From contig CAYTTA010000008.1 in assembly GCA_964440655.1 (NCBI GenBank), positions 1-56,619 of the forward strand: a stretch of DNA of 56,619 nucleotides. The letters run 5' to 3'. The stretch comes from CAYTTA01 sp964440655 (GTDB lineage: Bacteria > Bacteroidota > Rhodothermia > Balneolales > Balneolaceae). A program made the translations under genes and the position numbers. The notes under the pieces were generated by a model, which saw only the letters and a list, made by a program, of their open reading frames with translations, had not been told where the DNA came from and ran no database searches. Positions 16,776 to 25,055 of the stretch are shown piece by piece (within the stretch, counting starts at the first letter, position 1; every line of letters begins with the position of its first letter).

Positions 16776-18080
16776 ATGACCCCACCCGGCGGTGAGAGAA
16801 GAGGAGTTCCGGCAAGTGTGGTGGCACAGTACACCCTGGTGGTGCTGGCCATTCTGATGGCAACCCTGTTTGTCTGGCAGATCCGGGACGCCCTCCTTGC
16901 CGCTTTCGGCGGTGTGATCATAGCGGTCATATTGACCGGGCTGGCGGAGGGGATACGCCGGTTTCTTCCCCTCTCCCGGGGGTGGGCGATCACGACGGTC
17001 TGTCTCATCGCCCTGCTGCTGAACCTGCTCATGTTCTTCCTGTTCGGATCCCAGATCCGGACCGAATTCAGGGAGCTTGTCGACAAACTGCCTGAGCAGA
17101 TCACCCGTGTGCAGGAGAGCATCCGTGGGCTTCCCGTAGGTTCCGATCTCCTTCCGGACAACCTCCTGGAGAGTGAACAGGAAGATCCGGACAGGGACTC
17201 TTCCGACACCCCCAATACCCCCAATACCCCCAATACCCCCGGTACCTCCGGCACCTCCTCACCCTCCTCACCCTCCTCACCCTCCTCACCCTCCTCACCC
17301 TCCTCACCTTCCTCACCCTCCTCACCCTCACCCTCTCCGGAAACTTCCGGTTCGGTCGATCCGGGACCCGGAACCTCGATGAATAGCGGGAGCGCACGGC
17401 AGAGACCTTCCGGAACGGTTCAGGGCGCCGTTTCCGGCCGGACACTCTTTCTTGCAGGCACAACCCTGCTCGATGTGCTCAGTACCGTGGTGGTCGTCCT
17501 GTTTACCGGAATCTTCTTTGCCATCAACCCGCGCCTCTATACCGGTGCGCTTACATTGATCGTCACCCGGGAGCGGGAGGAGCGTGTGGAAGAGGCGCTT
17601 GGTGCCACCGGAGTGGCACTGTGGAAATGGCTCAAGGGGCGACTGGTCTCCATGTTCGTAGTGGGAGTGATCATCACCGTTGGACTGATGCTCATCGGAG
17701 TCCCCCTCGCCCTGATCCTGGGCCTTATTGCGGCTCTCTTCGATTTTGTTCCCTATATCGGGCCGATCGCCGCCTTCATTCCCGCCTTTCTGCTAGCATT
17801 CGCCGAAGGTCCCCAGACCGCCCTCTTCACCACGCTTCTCTACCTGGTTGTTCAGCAGCTGGAGGGGAACCTGGTCACCCCCCTCATCCAGCAGTGGCAG
17901 GTCTCGCTGCCTCCGGCGGTTGTGATCCTCTCGATTGTTGCTTTCGGTCTGGTGTTCGGAGTACCGGGCGTCATCCTGGCCACCCCTCTGGCAGTCGTTG
18001 TGATGGTACTTGGGGGCATGCTCTATGTGGAGGATGTGCTGGGGAAAAAAGTTGTCATCCCCGGGCGGGACGGTACCTGA
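16776..18080 (+). CDS. AI-2E family transporter (UPF0118) with Ser-Ser-Pro linker
   Basis: The 434-residue polytopic protein belongs to the AI-2E exporter superfamily (PF01594). Two N-terminal membrane hairpin segments lie at about 17-57, a third at about 70-95, and the main block of hydrophobic helices at about 225-425. The latter includes GLIAALFDFVPYIGPIAAF, typical of the family. The loop between helix 3 and helix 4 is expanded by a low-complexity stretch (residues 144-187) made of TPN and SSP repeats. The substrate is not predictable; family members export AI-2, sodium or other small molecules. AGGAG precedes the ATG. A second, repeat-free paralogue is at 26804-27928. Confidence 0.85.
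   Translation: MTPPGGERRGVPASVVAQYTLVVLAILMATLFVWQIRDALLAAFGGVIIAVILTGLAEGIRRFLPLSRGWAITTVCLIALLLNLLMFFLFGSQIRTEFRELVDKLPEQITRVQESIRGLPVGSDLLPDNLLESEQEDPDRDSSDTPNTPNTPNTPGTSGTSSPSSPSSPSSPSSPSSPSSPSSPSPSPETSGSVDPGPGTSMNSGSARQRPSGTVQGAVSGRTLFLAGTTLLDVLSTVVVVLFTGIFFAINPRLYTGALTLIVTREREERVEEALGATGVALWKWLKGRLVSMFVVGVIITVGLMLIGVPLALILGLIAALFDFVPYIGPIAAFIPAFLLAFAEGPQTALFTTLLYLVVQQLEGNLVTPLIQQWQVSLPPAVVILSIVAFGLVFGVPGVILATPLAVVVMVLGGMLYVEDVLGKKVVIPGRDGT
17205..17339 (+). repeat. In-frame 9-bp minisatellites encoding TPN and SSP repeats
   Basis: Three copies of acccccaat (17208-17234, Thr-Pro-Asn) are followed, after a short mixed part, by eight copies of tcctcaccc (17256-17327, Ser-Ser-Pro). Only the sixth copy differs, by one base. 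Both units are 9 bp, so gains or losses by slippage keep the reading frame. The near-identity at the DNA level points to recent expansion. Confidence 0.9.
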
Positions 18081-18249
18081 GCGAATCTCTTCCGGGATTC
18101 GGCAGCGGACCACTTGCTTTTCCCCGTCTCTTATGGTTTTTTGAGAAAAGATGCCGGACAGAGGGTCGCCGAACCGACTGCAGGACAGGCAAGTGCAGGG
18201 GTCCGGCATGCACCCCGGCATCCACAACCCTCCTCTAAATGTGAACAGT

Positions 18250-19248
18250 ATGTCCCACTCCAGACGAACATTTCTGATCAACGCGGCACTTGCCGCCGGA
18301 GGGGGCCTTCTGGCCGCTCCGCTCGTCTCCCTCGCCGAAGCCTCACTTCCCGGGCTTCCGGAATCGGGGCTTCCCCTTCCGGGTCACTCCCCGGCCGGAT
18401 ACTCTGCAGCCTCACGCCGCATCGACTTTACCATCTCCCTTGCCCAGTGGTCCCTGCACCGCACCCTGCGCAGCGGTGCCCTGGACAACCTCGATTTTCC
18501 GGCCAAAGCGAAAGAGGATTTCGGAATCGATGCCGTGGAGTATGTGAGCACCTTTTTCCGGGATAAGGCGGAAGATCGCAGTTATCTCTCGGACCTGAAG
18601 CGCCGGACCGATGATCTGGGAGTCCGCAACGTACTGATCATGATCGACGGAGAGGGAAACCTTGCCTCCACCGATCGGTCAGAACGGAGGAGGTCGGTGG
18701 AGAATCACCACAAGTGGGTCGATGCGGCCGCCCGGCTGGGGTGCCACGCCATTCGTGTAAACCTCTACGGCACGGGAACAGCGGAAGAGTGGACCTCGGC
18801 TTCGGTTGAATCCCTCGGGCGGCTGGCCGAGTACGGGGGCAGGAACCGGATCCGGATCCTGGTGGAGAATCACGGAGGGTTCTCATCCAACGGCCGGATG
18901 GTTGCCGAAGTGATGCGTCAGGTGGGAAGTCCATGGGCGGGAACTTTGCCGGACTTCGGGAACTTCTGCATCCGGAGGGAAGAGGGTCGGTGTGCCGAAG
19001 CCTACGACCCCTATCAGGGTACACGAGAGCTGATGCCGTTCGAGGGGGGAGTCAGTGCCAAGACCTACGATTTCGATGAGAATGGGATGGAGACCACCAT
19101 CGATTTCCGGCGGATGTTCCGCATTCTGCAGGAGTTCGGTTTTTCCGGTTTCATCGGAGTAGAATATGAAGGCCAGCGACTCCCTGAAGAGGAGGGAATC
19201 CGTAAGTCCAAGGAACTGCTGGAGAAGATGAGGCAGGAGTTCAGCTGA
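18250..19248 (+). CDS. Tat-exported sugar phosphate isomerase/epimerase-like TIM-barrel protein
   Basis: The 332-residue product begins with a twin-arginine signal (SRRTFLINAALAAGGG, residues 4-19), a hydrophobic core and an Ala-rich cleavage region. The mature part is an AP-endonuclease-2-like TIM barrel (xylose isomerase-like fold): LAQWSLHR, then DAVEYVSTFF, a metal-site-like region ILVENHGGFSSNG, a second LPDFGNF, and GFIGVEYEG near the end. Such exported family members are common in Bacteroidota and related phyla, often with unknown sugar substrates. The ATG at 18250 is chosen over an upstream in-frame start at 18151 because the signal peptide begins there. Exact substrate unknown. Confidence 0.8.
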   Translation: MSHSRRTFLINAALAAGGGLLAAPLVSLAEASLPGLPESGLPLPGHSPAGYSAASRRIDFTISLAQWSLHRTLRSGALDNLDFPAKAKEDFGIDAVEYVSTFFRDKAEDRSYLSDLKRRTDDLGVRNVLIMIDGEGNLASTDRSERRRSVENHHKWVDAAARLGCHAIRVNLYGTGTAEEWTSASVESLGRLAEYGGRNRIRILVENHGGFSSNGRMVAEVMRQVGSPWAGTLPDFGNFCIRREEGRCAEAYDPYQGTRELMPFEGGVSAKTYDFDENGMETTIDFRRMFRILQEFGFSGFIGVEYEGQRLPEEEGIRKSKELLEKMRQEFS

Positions 19249-19271
19249 GTGTCAAGCCGATTTCGAACGGC

Positions 19272-20513
19272 CTACACTTCTCCCGATTGACTCGGATAGC
19301 AGCCCAGAATCTTCATATAGACCGACTGGTTCTCCATCTTTTTCAGGGCCTTTTCAACAATCGGATCCTGGATGTTCCCCTCCACATCGAGGAAGAACTG
19401 GTATTGCCAGGGCTTCCGGGGCCGCGGGCGGGACTCCAGTTTGGTCATGTTGATATTGTGCTCCTCGAGAATCTTCAGACAGCGGATAAGAGCTCCTTTC
19501 TCGTGCGGAGTCGCAAATACCAGCGATGTCTTGCTGCGGATCTGCGGATCCACCTCCACAGGCTCCCGTGCAACCACAACGAACCGGGTGTAGTTTTCCG
19601 GCTGGTTGGCGATCCCCCTTTTGATGATGTGAAGGTCGTAGATCTCCGCCGCCCAGGCACTGGCAATCGCCGCCTGGGAGAGGTCATTCTCCTCCTTCAC
19701 CTTCTTGGCGGCCATGGCGGTATCGTGGTAGCTCTCCACCCGGCAGCGCGGCAGACTTGCCAGAAAGCGGCTGCACTGCGCAATGGCCTGCGGATGGGAG
19801 AGAATCCGCCGGATGTTCTCCAGTTTCACTTTTCCGGGGGCCATCAGACAGTGCTCAATATGAAGCACCTCCTCCCCAACAATGTGCAGATCCTTGTGCG
19901 CCAGAACATCATAGGTGTCGTTGATCGAACCGGCCGTAGTGTTCTCGATGGGGAGAATGGCATAATCGGCCGTTCCCTTCTCGACCGCTTCCGCCGCCTG
20001 CTCGAACGTGATATACCCGATCGGCTCCACCTCCCGGTAGCGGTCGGCGAAGTGCCGGCGAGCCGCCTGGTCACTGAACGCCCCGCTCACTCCCTGATAG
20101 GCCACCCGGACCCGGTCACTCTCCCGGCTCTCATTCTGCAGATCGACCAGGGACCAGGTCTGGTAACGAAGGCTCTGGGAGATAATCTCATGAAACAGTT
20201 TTTCGGCAAAAAAGGGATCGACACCGGCTTCGATGGCGATCTCGCGGATCCTCTGGAGCATCTCCTTCTCCCTCTCCGGATCCCGGATCTCCGTCTCGGC
20301 ATCCACCTTGCCCGCAAACAGCTCGCGCACCGTCCGGTAGCGTTCTCCAAGAATCTCGATCATGTGCCGGTCGAGCTCATCAATCCGGTTCCTGTACTGC
20401 TCCAGATTCCCGTTCCCTTTCACGCGAGCCTGCTTTTTCTGTGACCCCTTCTGTCCGGAAGACCCTGCTCCCGATGATTTTTTTTCTGATGCCACTCTTT
20501 TTCTGTCTGACAA
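19272..20513 (-). CDS. pheA: Bifunctional chorismate mutase / prephenate dehydratase
   Basis: The 413-residue product catalyses chorismate to prephenate to phenylpyruvate in phenylalanine synthesis. The chorismate mutase helix bundle is at about 37-120 (YRNRIDELDRHMIEILGER). Prephenate dehydratase is at about 136-312 (VAYQGVSGAFSDQAA, then PIENTTAGSIND). A C-terminal ACT domain with LESRP at about 360 is the site of feedback by phenylalanine. The first 35 residues are a Lys/Ser/Gly-rich low-complexity lead. The start is TTG directly after the gldE stop (TAA-TTG), so the true start may be a later GTG at codon 7. It is probably co-transcribed with the upstream gene. Confidence 0.92.
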   Translation of the reverse strand: MSDRKRVASEKKSSGAGSSGQKGSQKKQARVKGNGNLEQYRNRIDELDRHMIEILGERYRTVRELFAGKVDAETEIRDPEREKEMLQRIREIAIEAGVDPFFAEKLFHEIISQSLRYQTWSLVDLQNESRESDRVRVAYQGVSGAFSDQAARRHFADRYREVEPIGYITFEQAAEAVEKGTADYAILPIENTTAGSINDTYDVLAHKDLHIVGEEVLHIEHCLMAPGKVKLENIRRILSHPQAIAQCSRFLASLPRCRVESYHDTAMAAKKVKEENDLSQAAIASAWAAEIYDLHIIKRGIANQPENYTRFVVVAREPVEVDPQIRSKTSLVFATPHEKGALIRCLKILEEHNINMTKLESRPRPRKPWQYQFFLDVEGNIQDPIVEKALKKMENQSVYMKILGCYPSQSGEV

Positions 20514-21797
20514 TTACTCTTCCTCCCCGAGGATCAGTTTCACCGTCTCAAGACGGTTGGGAGACGCCTTGCTGATTATGAACTTGTGAGGCCCCAGCTG
20601 CAGCTCTTCATTCACATGGGGGATACGTCCCAGATGGTTGATAATATACCCCGCGATGGTTTCAAAATGGTCACTTTCATTGCTCAGCCGGATTTCGGGA
20701 TATTGCATCTCCAGATCCTCCAGCTCCACGCTGCCGCTGATGACAAACACTCCCGGAGCCACTTTCTTGACGATCTCCTCGTTGATGTCATACTCATCCT
20801 CGATCTCCCCCACCACCTCCTCGATCAGGTCCTCGATCGTGACCATTCCGGCTGTGCCTCCATATTCGTCGATCACAATGGCCACCGAGATGTTGCTGTT
20901 CCGGAACTCGGTAAGAAGATCCTTCGATTTCTTGCTGAGCGGAACCAGCTTGACCGGACGGATGATCTCTGCCAGTGTGCGGGGATTGTGGAACAGGTCA
21001 TGGGCAAAAACCACCCCGATGATATCATCCATCGTCTCCTGATAGACCGGGAGCTTGGAGTAGCCCGATGAGATGAAAAGAGCCTGCAGCTCCTCGATGG
21101 TTGCCTTCTTCTCGACCATCGTCATCTCGGTACGCGGAATCATCGACTCACGCACCCTCTTCGTGGAGAGATCCAGTACGTTCTGCAGCAGCTCGGTCTC
21201 TTCCTGATCGAACTCCTCATTGCCGCCTCCGTTGGCCAGCTCCCGCAGAATCATCTCCATCTCCTGCCGCCGGTAGACTCCGCCTGTCCGGTCCCGTTCG
21301 GCCCCCATCCACCCTGCCACCACTCCGGAGAACCGGTCGGCCAGGGAGATGACAGGTCGAAGCAGCAGACTGAGCCACCTCATCGGAACGGCAATCCATC
21401 GGATGATGCGGTCGGCCTGGGACCGGAAAAGCGCCCGGGGCAGCAGCTCACCGAAAAGAAGCAGCATCAGAGCGGCCAGTACAATTTGCAGCAGAAGGAG
21501 GATCCCGGGGGTTGCGGTATCTCCTGTCATCGCCAGCCATACTCCCTGCAGCGGCTCATCCAGATAGAGGACCACCAGCAGGGCGAACACTACTGTTGCC
21601 AGCGTATGCCCCGCCAGGGTGGTGGCAAAATAGAGATCCGGTTTCTCGGTGAACCAGGCAAGGGACCGGGAGACCCAGGTCCCCTTTCTGGTCTCGATCT
21701 CGAGTTTCAGTCGGCTGGCAAAAACGAAGGCCACCTCCGCACCGGCAAAAAGCCCGCAGAGGGCAAGAGCAAAAAGTATAAAAAGGGTCTCGGTCAT
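20514..21797 (-). CDS. CNNM/CorC-type transporter-associated protein (GldE-like)
   Basis: The 427-residue protein has a DUF21/CNNM membrane domain (about 1-190, starting with a hydrophobic segment and FAGAEVAF). A pair of CBS domains follows (about 210-330, beginning RVRESMIPRTEM) and then a C-terminal CorC_HlyC domain (about 340-427). Family members are linked to magnesium or cobalt efflux, and GldE in Bacteroidota to gliding lipoproteins. No other gliding gene is nearby, so GldE is a family label only. The CBS signature VIDEYGGTAGMVTIEDL is clear. Its stop abuts the pheA start. Confidence 0.85.
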   Translation of the reverse strand: MTETLFILFALALCGLFAGAEVAFVFASRLKLEIETRKGTWVSRSLAWFTEKPDLYFATTLAGHTLATVVFALLVVLYLDEPLQGVWLAMTGDTATPGILLLLQIVLAALMLLLFGELLPRALFRSQADRIIRWIAVPMRWLSLLLRPVISLADRFSGVVAGWMGAERDRTGGVYRRQEMEMILRELANGGGNEEFDQEETELLQNVLDLSTKRVRESMIPRTEMTMVEKKATIEELQALFISSGYSKLPVYQETMDDIIGVVFAHDLFHNPRTLAEIIRPVKLVPLSKKSKDLLTEFRNSNISVAIVIDEYGGTAGMVTIEDLIEEVVGEIEDEYDINEEIVKKVAPGVFVISGSVELEDLEMQYPEIRLSNESDHFETIAGYIINHLGRIPHVNEELQLGPHKFIISKASPNRLETVKLILGEEE

Positions 21798-21826
21798 TCA
21801 GAAAGCATTACATGAGCCGGCCGCTC

Positions 21827-21853
21827 TGCCGGCTTTGCCGGCTTTGCCGGGTC
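21827..21853. repeat. Three 9-bp repeats in the gldE-pdxB divergent spacer
   Basis: TGCCGGCTT occurs at 21827-21835 and 21836-21844, and a third copy with two changes at 21845-21853. GCCGGC is self-complementary, so the array could also fold. It lies about 30 bp upstream of the minus-strand CBS protein gene, in the promoter-bearing spacer. Confidence 0.6.
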
Positions 21854-21972
21854 GGCCGACCTTCTGCTCATGCATCATCCGCAGGCCTTCCGGCCGCCGA
21901 TTGATCCCCGCCGGAAGGTGACATTTCCGGCTCGGAGGAGATGGGCAGAAGGGATCAATTTACGCACACCGG

Positions 21973-22001
21973 CTGACCTTTTCACCCTTATTTGCTATAA
22001 T
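21973..22001 (+). promoter_or_regulatory. Sigma-70-like promoter giving a probably leaderless pdxB mRNA
   Basis: CTGACC (21973-21978, four of six to TTGACA), a 17-bp spacer and a perfect TATAAT (21996-22001). The pdxB ATG begins at 22007, only five bases after the -10 element, so transcription would start at or next to the start codon. No ribosome binding site is possible in such a transcript. Confidence 0.6.
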
Positions 22002-22006
22002 CGGGC

Positions 22007-23209
22007 ATGATGAGGCCTCTCCTTCTTCTCTGCGACCGGCACATCCCTCTGCCCGACCTGCCGGAAACCATCCGGGTTACACGATACGATCCGCTTGATG
22101 GACTGCCCCGCGATGCGGGGGAGTACGATGCCCTGCTGATCCGGACCGTGTCTCCCGTCACCCCCGCCACCCTGCATCCTCCATTCAGCCGGCTGCGTTT
22201 CATCGGGACCGCCACAGCGGGAACCGATCATGTGAACCGGGAATGGCTGCGTGAACAGGGCATCGAATTCGCCTCTTCCCCCGGTTGCAACGCCAGTGCC
22301 GTGGGAGAGTATGTGGCGACTGCCGTTCTGCTCTGGTCGCTGGAATCGGGAACCGACCTCTCCACTCTCCGTGCCGGAATAGTGGGAGCGGGACATACAG
22401 GCCGGGCGGCCGCCCGCCTGTTGCAGCGACTGGGGATCACCTGTCTGCTCCACGACCCACCGCGCTCCCTGAAGGATCCCGATTTTACCTCCGCATCGCT
22501 TGAAGAGCTGCTCGGATGCGATCTGATCAGCCTTCATCTTCCCCTGGAACGTTCCGGCCCCTGGCCGACCCGCCACTGGCTGGATGCGGAGAAGCTGGAG
22601 GGAGGTTTCCGGCTCGTTCTGAACGCTTCCCGGGGAGGCACGCTCGATGAAGCCGCCCTGCTTGAGGCGAAAGCCCGGGGACGTGTCGGGGAGTTCATCC
22701 TCGATGTGTGGGAAGAGGAGCCGCAATTCCGTGACAGGTCGGCTCGAGAGGCTTTTCTGGCCACACCCCATATTGCAGGCTACTCCATCCAGTCCAAAGA
22801 GCGGGCGACCACGATCGTTCTGGACTCCCTTTTCCGCTTTTTCGGCATGGATCCGCCATCGCACTACCACTTCGGAAACCGTCGGCAAGGCTTGCCGGAG
22901 CCATCCCCCGGCGGAGTGGAACTCTCCAGGCAGTGGCACGAAAGGTCCGCGAATATCTCTTCGCCGGCTTCAGCCGGAGGCTCCCCACAAGATCTGAAGT
23001 TGCAGGATCTGATCCGGTCGATACACCCGATCGGGGAGTACGACCGGGCCCTTCGAAGACTCATCGGCGTGAATCCGGAAGAGAAAGGGAGAGGTTTTCA
23101 GAGAATCCGGAGCGACCATCCGCTCAGGAATGAATACCCTTTTGTGGAACTCGACCCCTCCGTGGCCGGAGCCTGGCCGGAGCTCAGGGCCCTGGGTCTT
23201 CGACCCTGA
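22007..23209 (+). CDS. pdxB: Erythronate-4-phosphate dehydrogenase
   Basis: The 400-residue D-isomer-specific 2-hydroxyacid dehydrogenase carries out an oxidation in the DXP-dependent pyridoxal phosphate pathway. An N-terminal catalytic part has IGTATAGTDHVN and SPGCNASAVGEYV, the NAD-binding core has GIVGAGHTGRAAARLL, and catalytic Arg, Glu and His lie in LNASRGG, LDVWEEEP and TPHIAGYS. A C-terminal dimerisation region of about 110 residues beyond the dehydrogenase core matches PdxB rather than other family members. ATGATG start; see the adjoining promoter. The 3' end overlaps the convergent tatD by 26 bp. Confidence 0.9.
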   Translation: MMRPLLLLCDRHIPLPDLPETIRVTRYDPLDGLPRDAGEYDALLIRTVSPVTPATLHPPFSRLRFIGTATAGTDHVNREWLREQGIEFASSPGCNASAVGEYVATAVLLWSLESGTDLSTLRAGIVGAGHTGRAAARLLQRLGITCLLHDPPRSLKDPDFTSASLEELLGCDLISLHLPLERSGPWPTRHWLDAEKLEGGFRLVLNASRGGTLDEAALLEAKARGRVGEFILDVWEEEPQFRDRSAREAFLATPHIAGYSIQSKERATTIVLDSLFRFFGMDPPSHYHFGNRRQGLPEPSPGGVELSRQWHERSANISSPASAGGSPQDLKLQDLIRSIHPIGEYDRALRRLIGVNPEEKGRGFQRIRSDHPLRNEYPFVELDPSVAGAWPELRALGLRP

Positions 23210-23963
23210 AAAGGCGGGCCGCATTGGCCGTGGTGATCCGGGCCACCTCTTCCACCGGTATCTCAAGCAGCTCCGCGAGCTTTTCTGCTGTATGTCGGAT
23301 CCAGGCAGGCTCATTGCGCTTTCCCCGGTTCGGATGAGGCGCCAGGTAGGGAGCATCGGTCTCCAGCACCATCTTCGAGAGCGGAAGCCGGGCTACCACC
23401 CGGTCAACCCCGGCGTTCCTGAAGGTGATCACTCCGCCGATGCCGAGAAGAAGCCCCAGATCGAGAGCCCTCTCTCCCTCTTCAAGACTCCCTGTGAAAC
23501 AGTGCCAGACGCCGGAAAGGGTGCCATCCTGTTCGGATTCGATCAGATCAAGAAGATCCCGGTTGCTCTCACGGCTGTGCAGAACCACCGGCTTGCCGAG
23601 ATCGCGTGCAATCCGGCAGTGCACTCTCAGGCTTTTTTTCTGTTCCCCGATCCAATCCCGGCTCCAGTAGTAGTCCAGACCGGTCTCTCCGAGGGCGACA
23701 ATCTCCTGCCGCGAGGCGGTTTCATAGAGCCACTCCTCGTCGAGCCGGAAACCCTCCCGGATCGATGAGGGATGGATTCCGATCATCGGATGGAAAGTGA
23801 TCGCCGGATGATCCAGCCGCTCCATCTGATCCAGGGAGCCGGGGTCGATCGCAGGAAGGAAGATTCGCTCCACCCCGCTGGCGGCCGCCCGCTCCAGAAC
23901 CTCACCCAGGTCCTCACGGAACTGCTCCAGATAGAGATGGCAGTGGGTATCCACCAGTTTCAA
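23184..23963 (-). CDS. tatD: TatD family metal-dependent hydrolase
   Basis: The 259-residue product has the metal ligands of TatD amidohydrolases in order: DTHCH at residues 5-9, GETGLDYYW, LHSRES, VWHCFTG and ETDAPYLAP. Family members act as 3'-to-5' DNA exonucleases or D-tyrosyl-type hydrolases; the name TatD does not imply a role in Tat export. It is 53 bp downstream of the kinase gene and probably shares its transcript. It overlaps pdxB tail to tail. Confidence 0.9.
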   Translation of the reverse strand: MKLVDTHCHLYLEQFREDLGEVLERAAASGVERIFLPAIDPGSLDQMERLDHPAITFHPMIGIHPSSIREGFRLDEEWLYETASRQEIVALGETGLDYYWSRDWIGEQKKSLRVHCRIARDLGKPVVLHSRESNRDLLDLIESEQDGTLSGVWHCFTGSLEEGERALDLGLLLGIGGVITFRNAGVDRVVARLPLSKMVLETDAPYLAPHPNRGKRNEPAWIRHTAEKLAELLEIPVEEVARITTANAARLFRVEDPGP

Positions 23964-24016
23964 GGTTTTCTCCTTCGTGGAAAGTTGAGGGATTCAGTGC
24001 CGGCGCTTCCGGGCAT

Positions 24017-24874
24017 TCAGGGTTCACCCTGTTCGAAATTCAGGATGCAGCGACGTGCCAGGGCGCTGATCAGCCCTCCGGATATCGTGGCATCCTCCAC
24101 ACCGTGTCGCTGCAGCACATCGCGAAGAACGTCCTGATGGTGGACAGCCACTCCCCCGGAGAGGACCACACGAATTTGGGGAAAGCCTTCATATTTCTTC
24201 AGATGGGCCTCCACAAAGGAGTGAAAACTCTCTTCAATCAGGGAGCGGATCTCCTTCGGGTACTCCCCTTCCAGCACATCCTTGGCGATCCTGGCCAGGA
24301 AGTAGCTGGGCCGCTCCGCCCCGTAGAACTCCCTGATCACTTCGGAGTACTCCATCTCCCCCAGCCGGGAACGGAGATACGTTTCTGCCTCGGGTCCCGA
24401 CTCCTTCCGGAGCACCCGGCGAAGGATCCTCTTTCCGATATCGGCGGCACTCCCTTCATCCCCCAGGATATACCCCAGAGCGGGTACATTCCGGAGCAGG
24501 GTCCCGCCGCGGAAAAGACCGGAATTGGAACCGGTTCCCAGAATTCCCGCCACCCCTTCATCCCTGCCCAGAAAAGCGTGCGCAACCGCCTCCAGATCGT
24601 CATGAATCTGCACCGGAACCCCGCGAAAGAGCTGCTCCAGCAGCTCCCGCACCGGACGCGCTGCATCCTCCGAGTAGCATCCGGCTCCATAAAAGAGAAT
24701 CCGGACCGGATCGATCCCTCCCAGAATGCGCTTCAGCTCGGCGGTCACCTTCCCGGGATCAAACCAGGCCGGGTGAAGTCCGGAAGAGGTCAGAAACAGA
24801 GGCTTGCCGTTCCGGATCCAGGCCCACTCGGTTTTGGTCGCTCCGCTTTCCCCAATCAGCAAACGCATCGTCAC
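24017..24874 (-). CDS. N-acetylglucosamine kinase-like ATPase (BadF/BadG/BcrA/BcrD fold)
   Basis: The 285-residue sugar-kinase/ASKHA protein begins LLIGESGATKTEWAWI, the phosphate-binding hairpin. GVAGILGTGSNSGLFRGG and LGYILGDEGSAADIG follow, both typical of eukaryotic-type GlcNAc kinases and their Bacteroidota homologues. RVVLSGGVAVHH is the adenosine motif. A role in recycling amino sugars from murein is plausible here, but the substrate is not proven. The start may be GTG at 24874 or ATG at 24868. It is divergent from recA. Confidence 0.78.
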   Translation of the reverse strand: MTMRLLIGESGATKTEWAWIRNGKPLFLTSSGLHPAWFDPGKVTAELKRILGGIDPVRILFYGAGCYSEDAARPVRELLEQLFRGVPVQIHDDLEAVAHAFLGRDEGVAGILGTGSNSGLFRGGTLLRNVPALGYILGDEGSAADIGKRILRRVLRKESGPEAETYLRSRLGEMEYSEVIREFYGAERPSYFLARIAKDVLEGEYPKEIRSLIEESFHSFVEAHLKKYEGFPQIRVVLSGGVAVHHQDVLRDVLQRHGVEDATISGGLISALARRCILNFEQGEP

Positions 24875-24938
24875 ACCATTTTTTTAAGTGATTTCCGCAT
24901 CACCAGGACCTGCCGGACCCGCCGTGCGGAACCTTCGG

Positions 24939-24987
24939 GAATATCAAAAAAATATTCGTAAGTATACGGGCAAACCTGTATCATACA
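24939..24987. promoter_or_regulatory. Cluster of inverted repeats upstream of recA
   Basis: Three dyads lie 70-120 bp upstream of the recA ATG. GAATAT-N7-ATATTC is at 24939-24957. ATACGGG-CAAA-CCTGTAT (24964-24981) has one mismatch. TGTAT-C-ATACA (24977-24987) is perfect and overlaps the second. They could be operators for a damage-response regulator. None matches the E. coli (CTGT-N8-ACAG) or B. subtilis LexA box exactly. Confidence 0.45.
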
Positions 24988-25055
24988 TACATCGAACATA
25001 TACCCCCGGGGCTGCATCGAACCCTTATTCTCATTCCTTCACCAAACCCGATACC

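Noticed and set aside
17101..17463. Arg-rich VRRVRR repeat protein on the minus strand
   Set aside because: It is only the complement of the SSP minisatellite inside a clear exporter gene.
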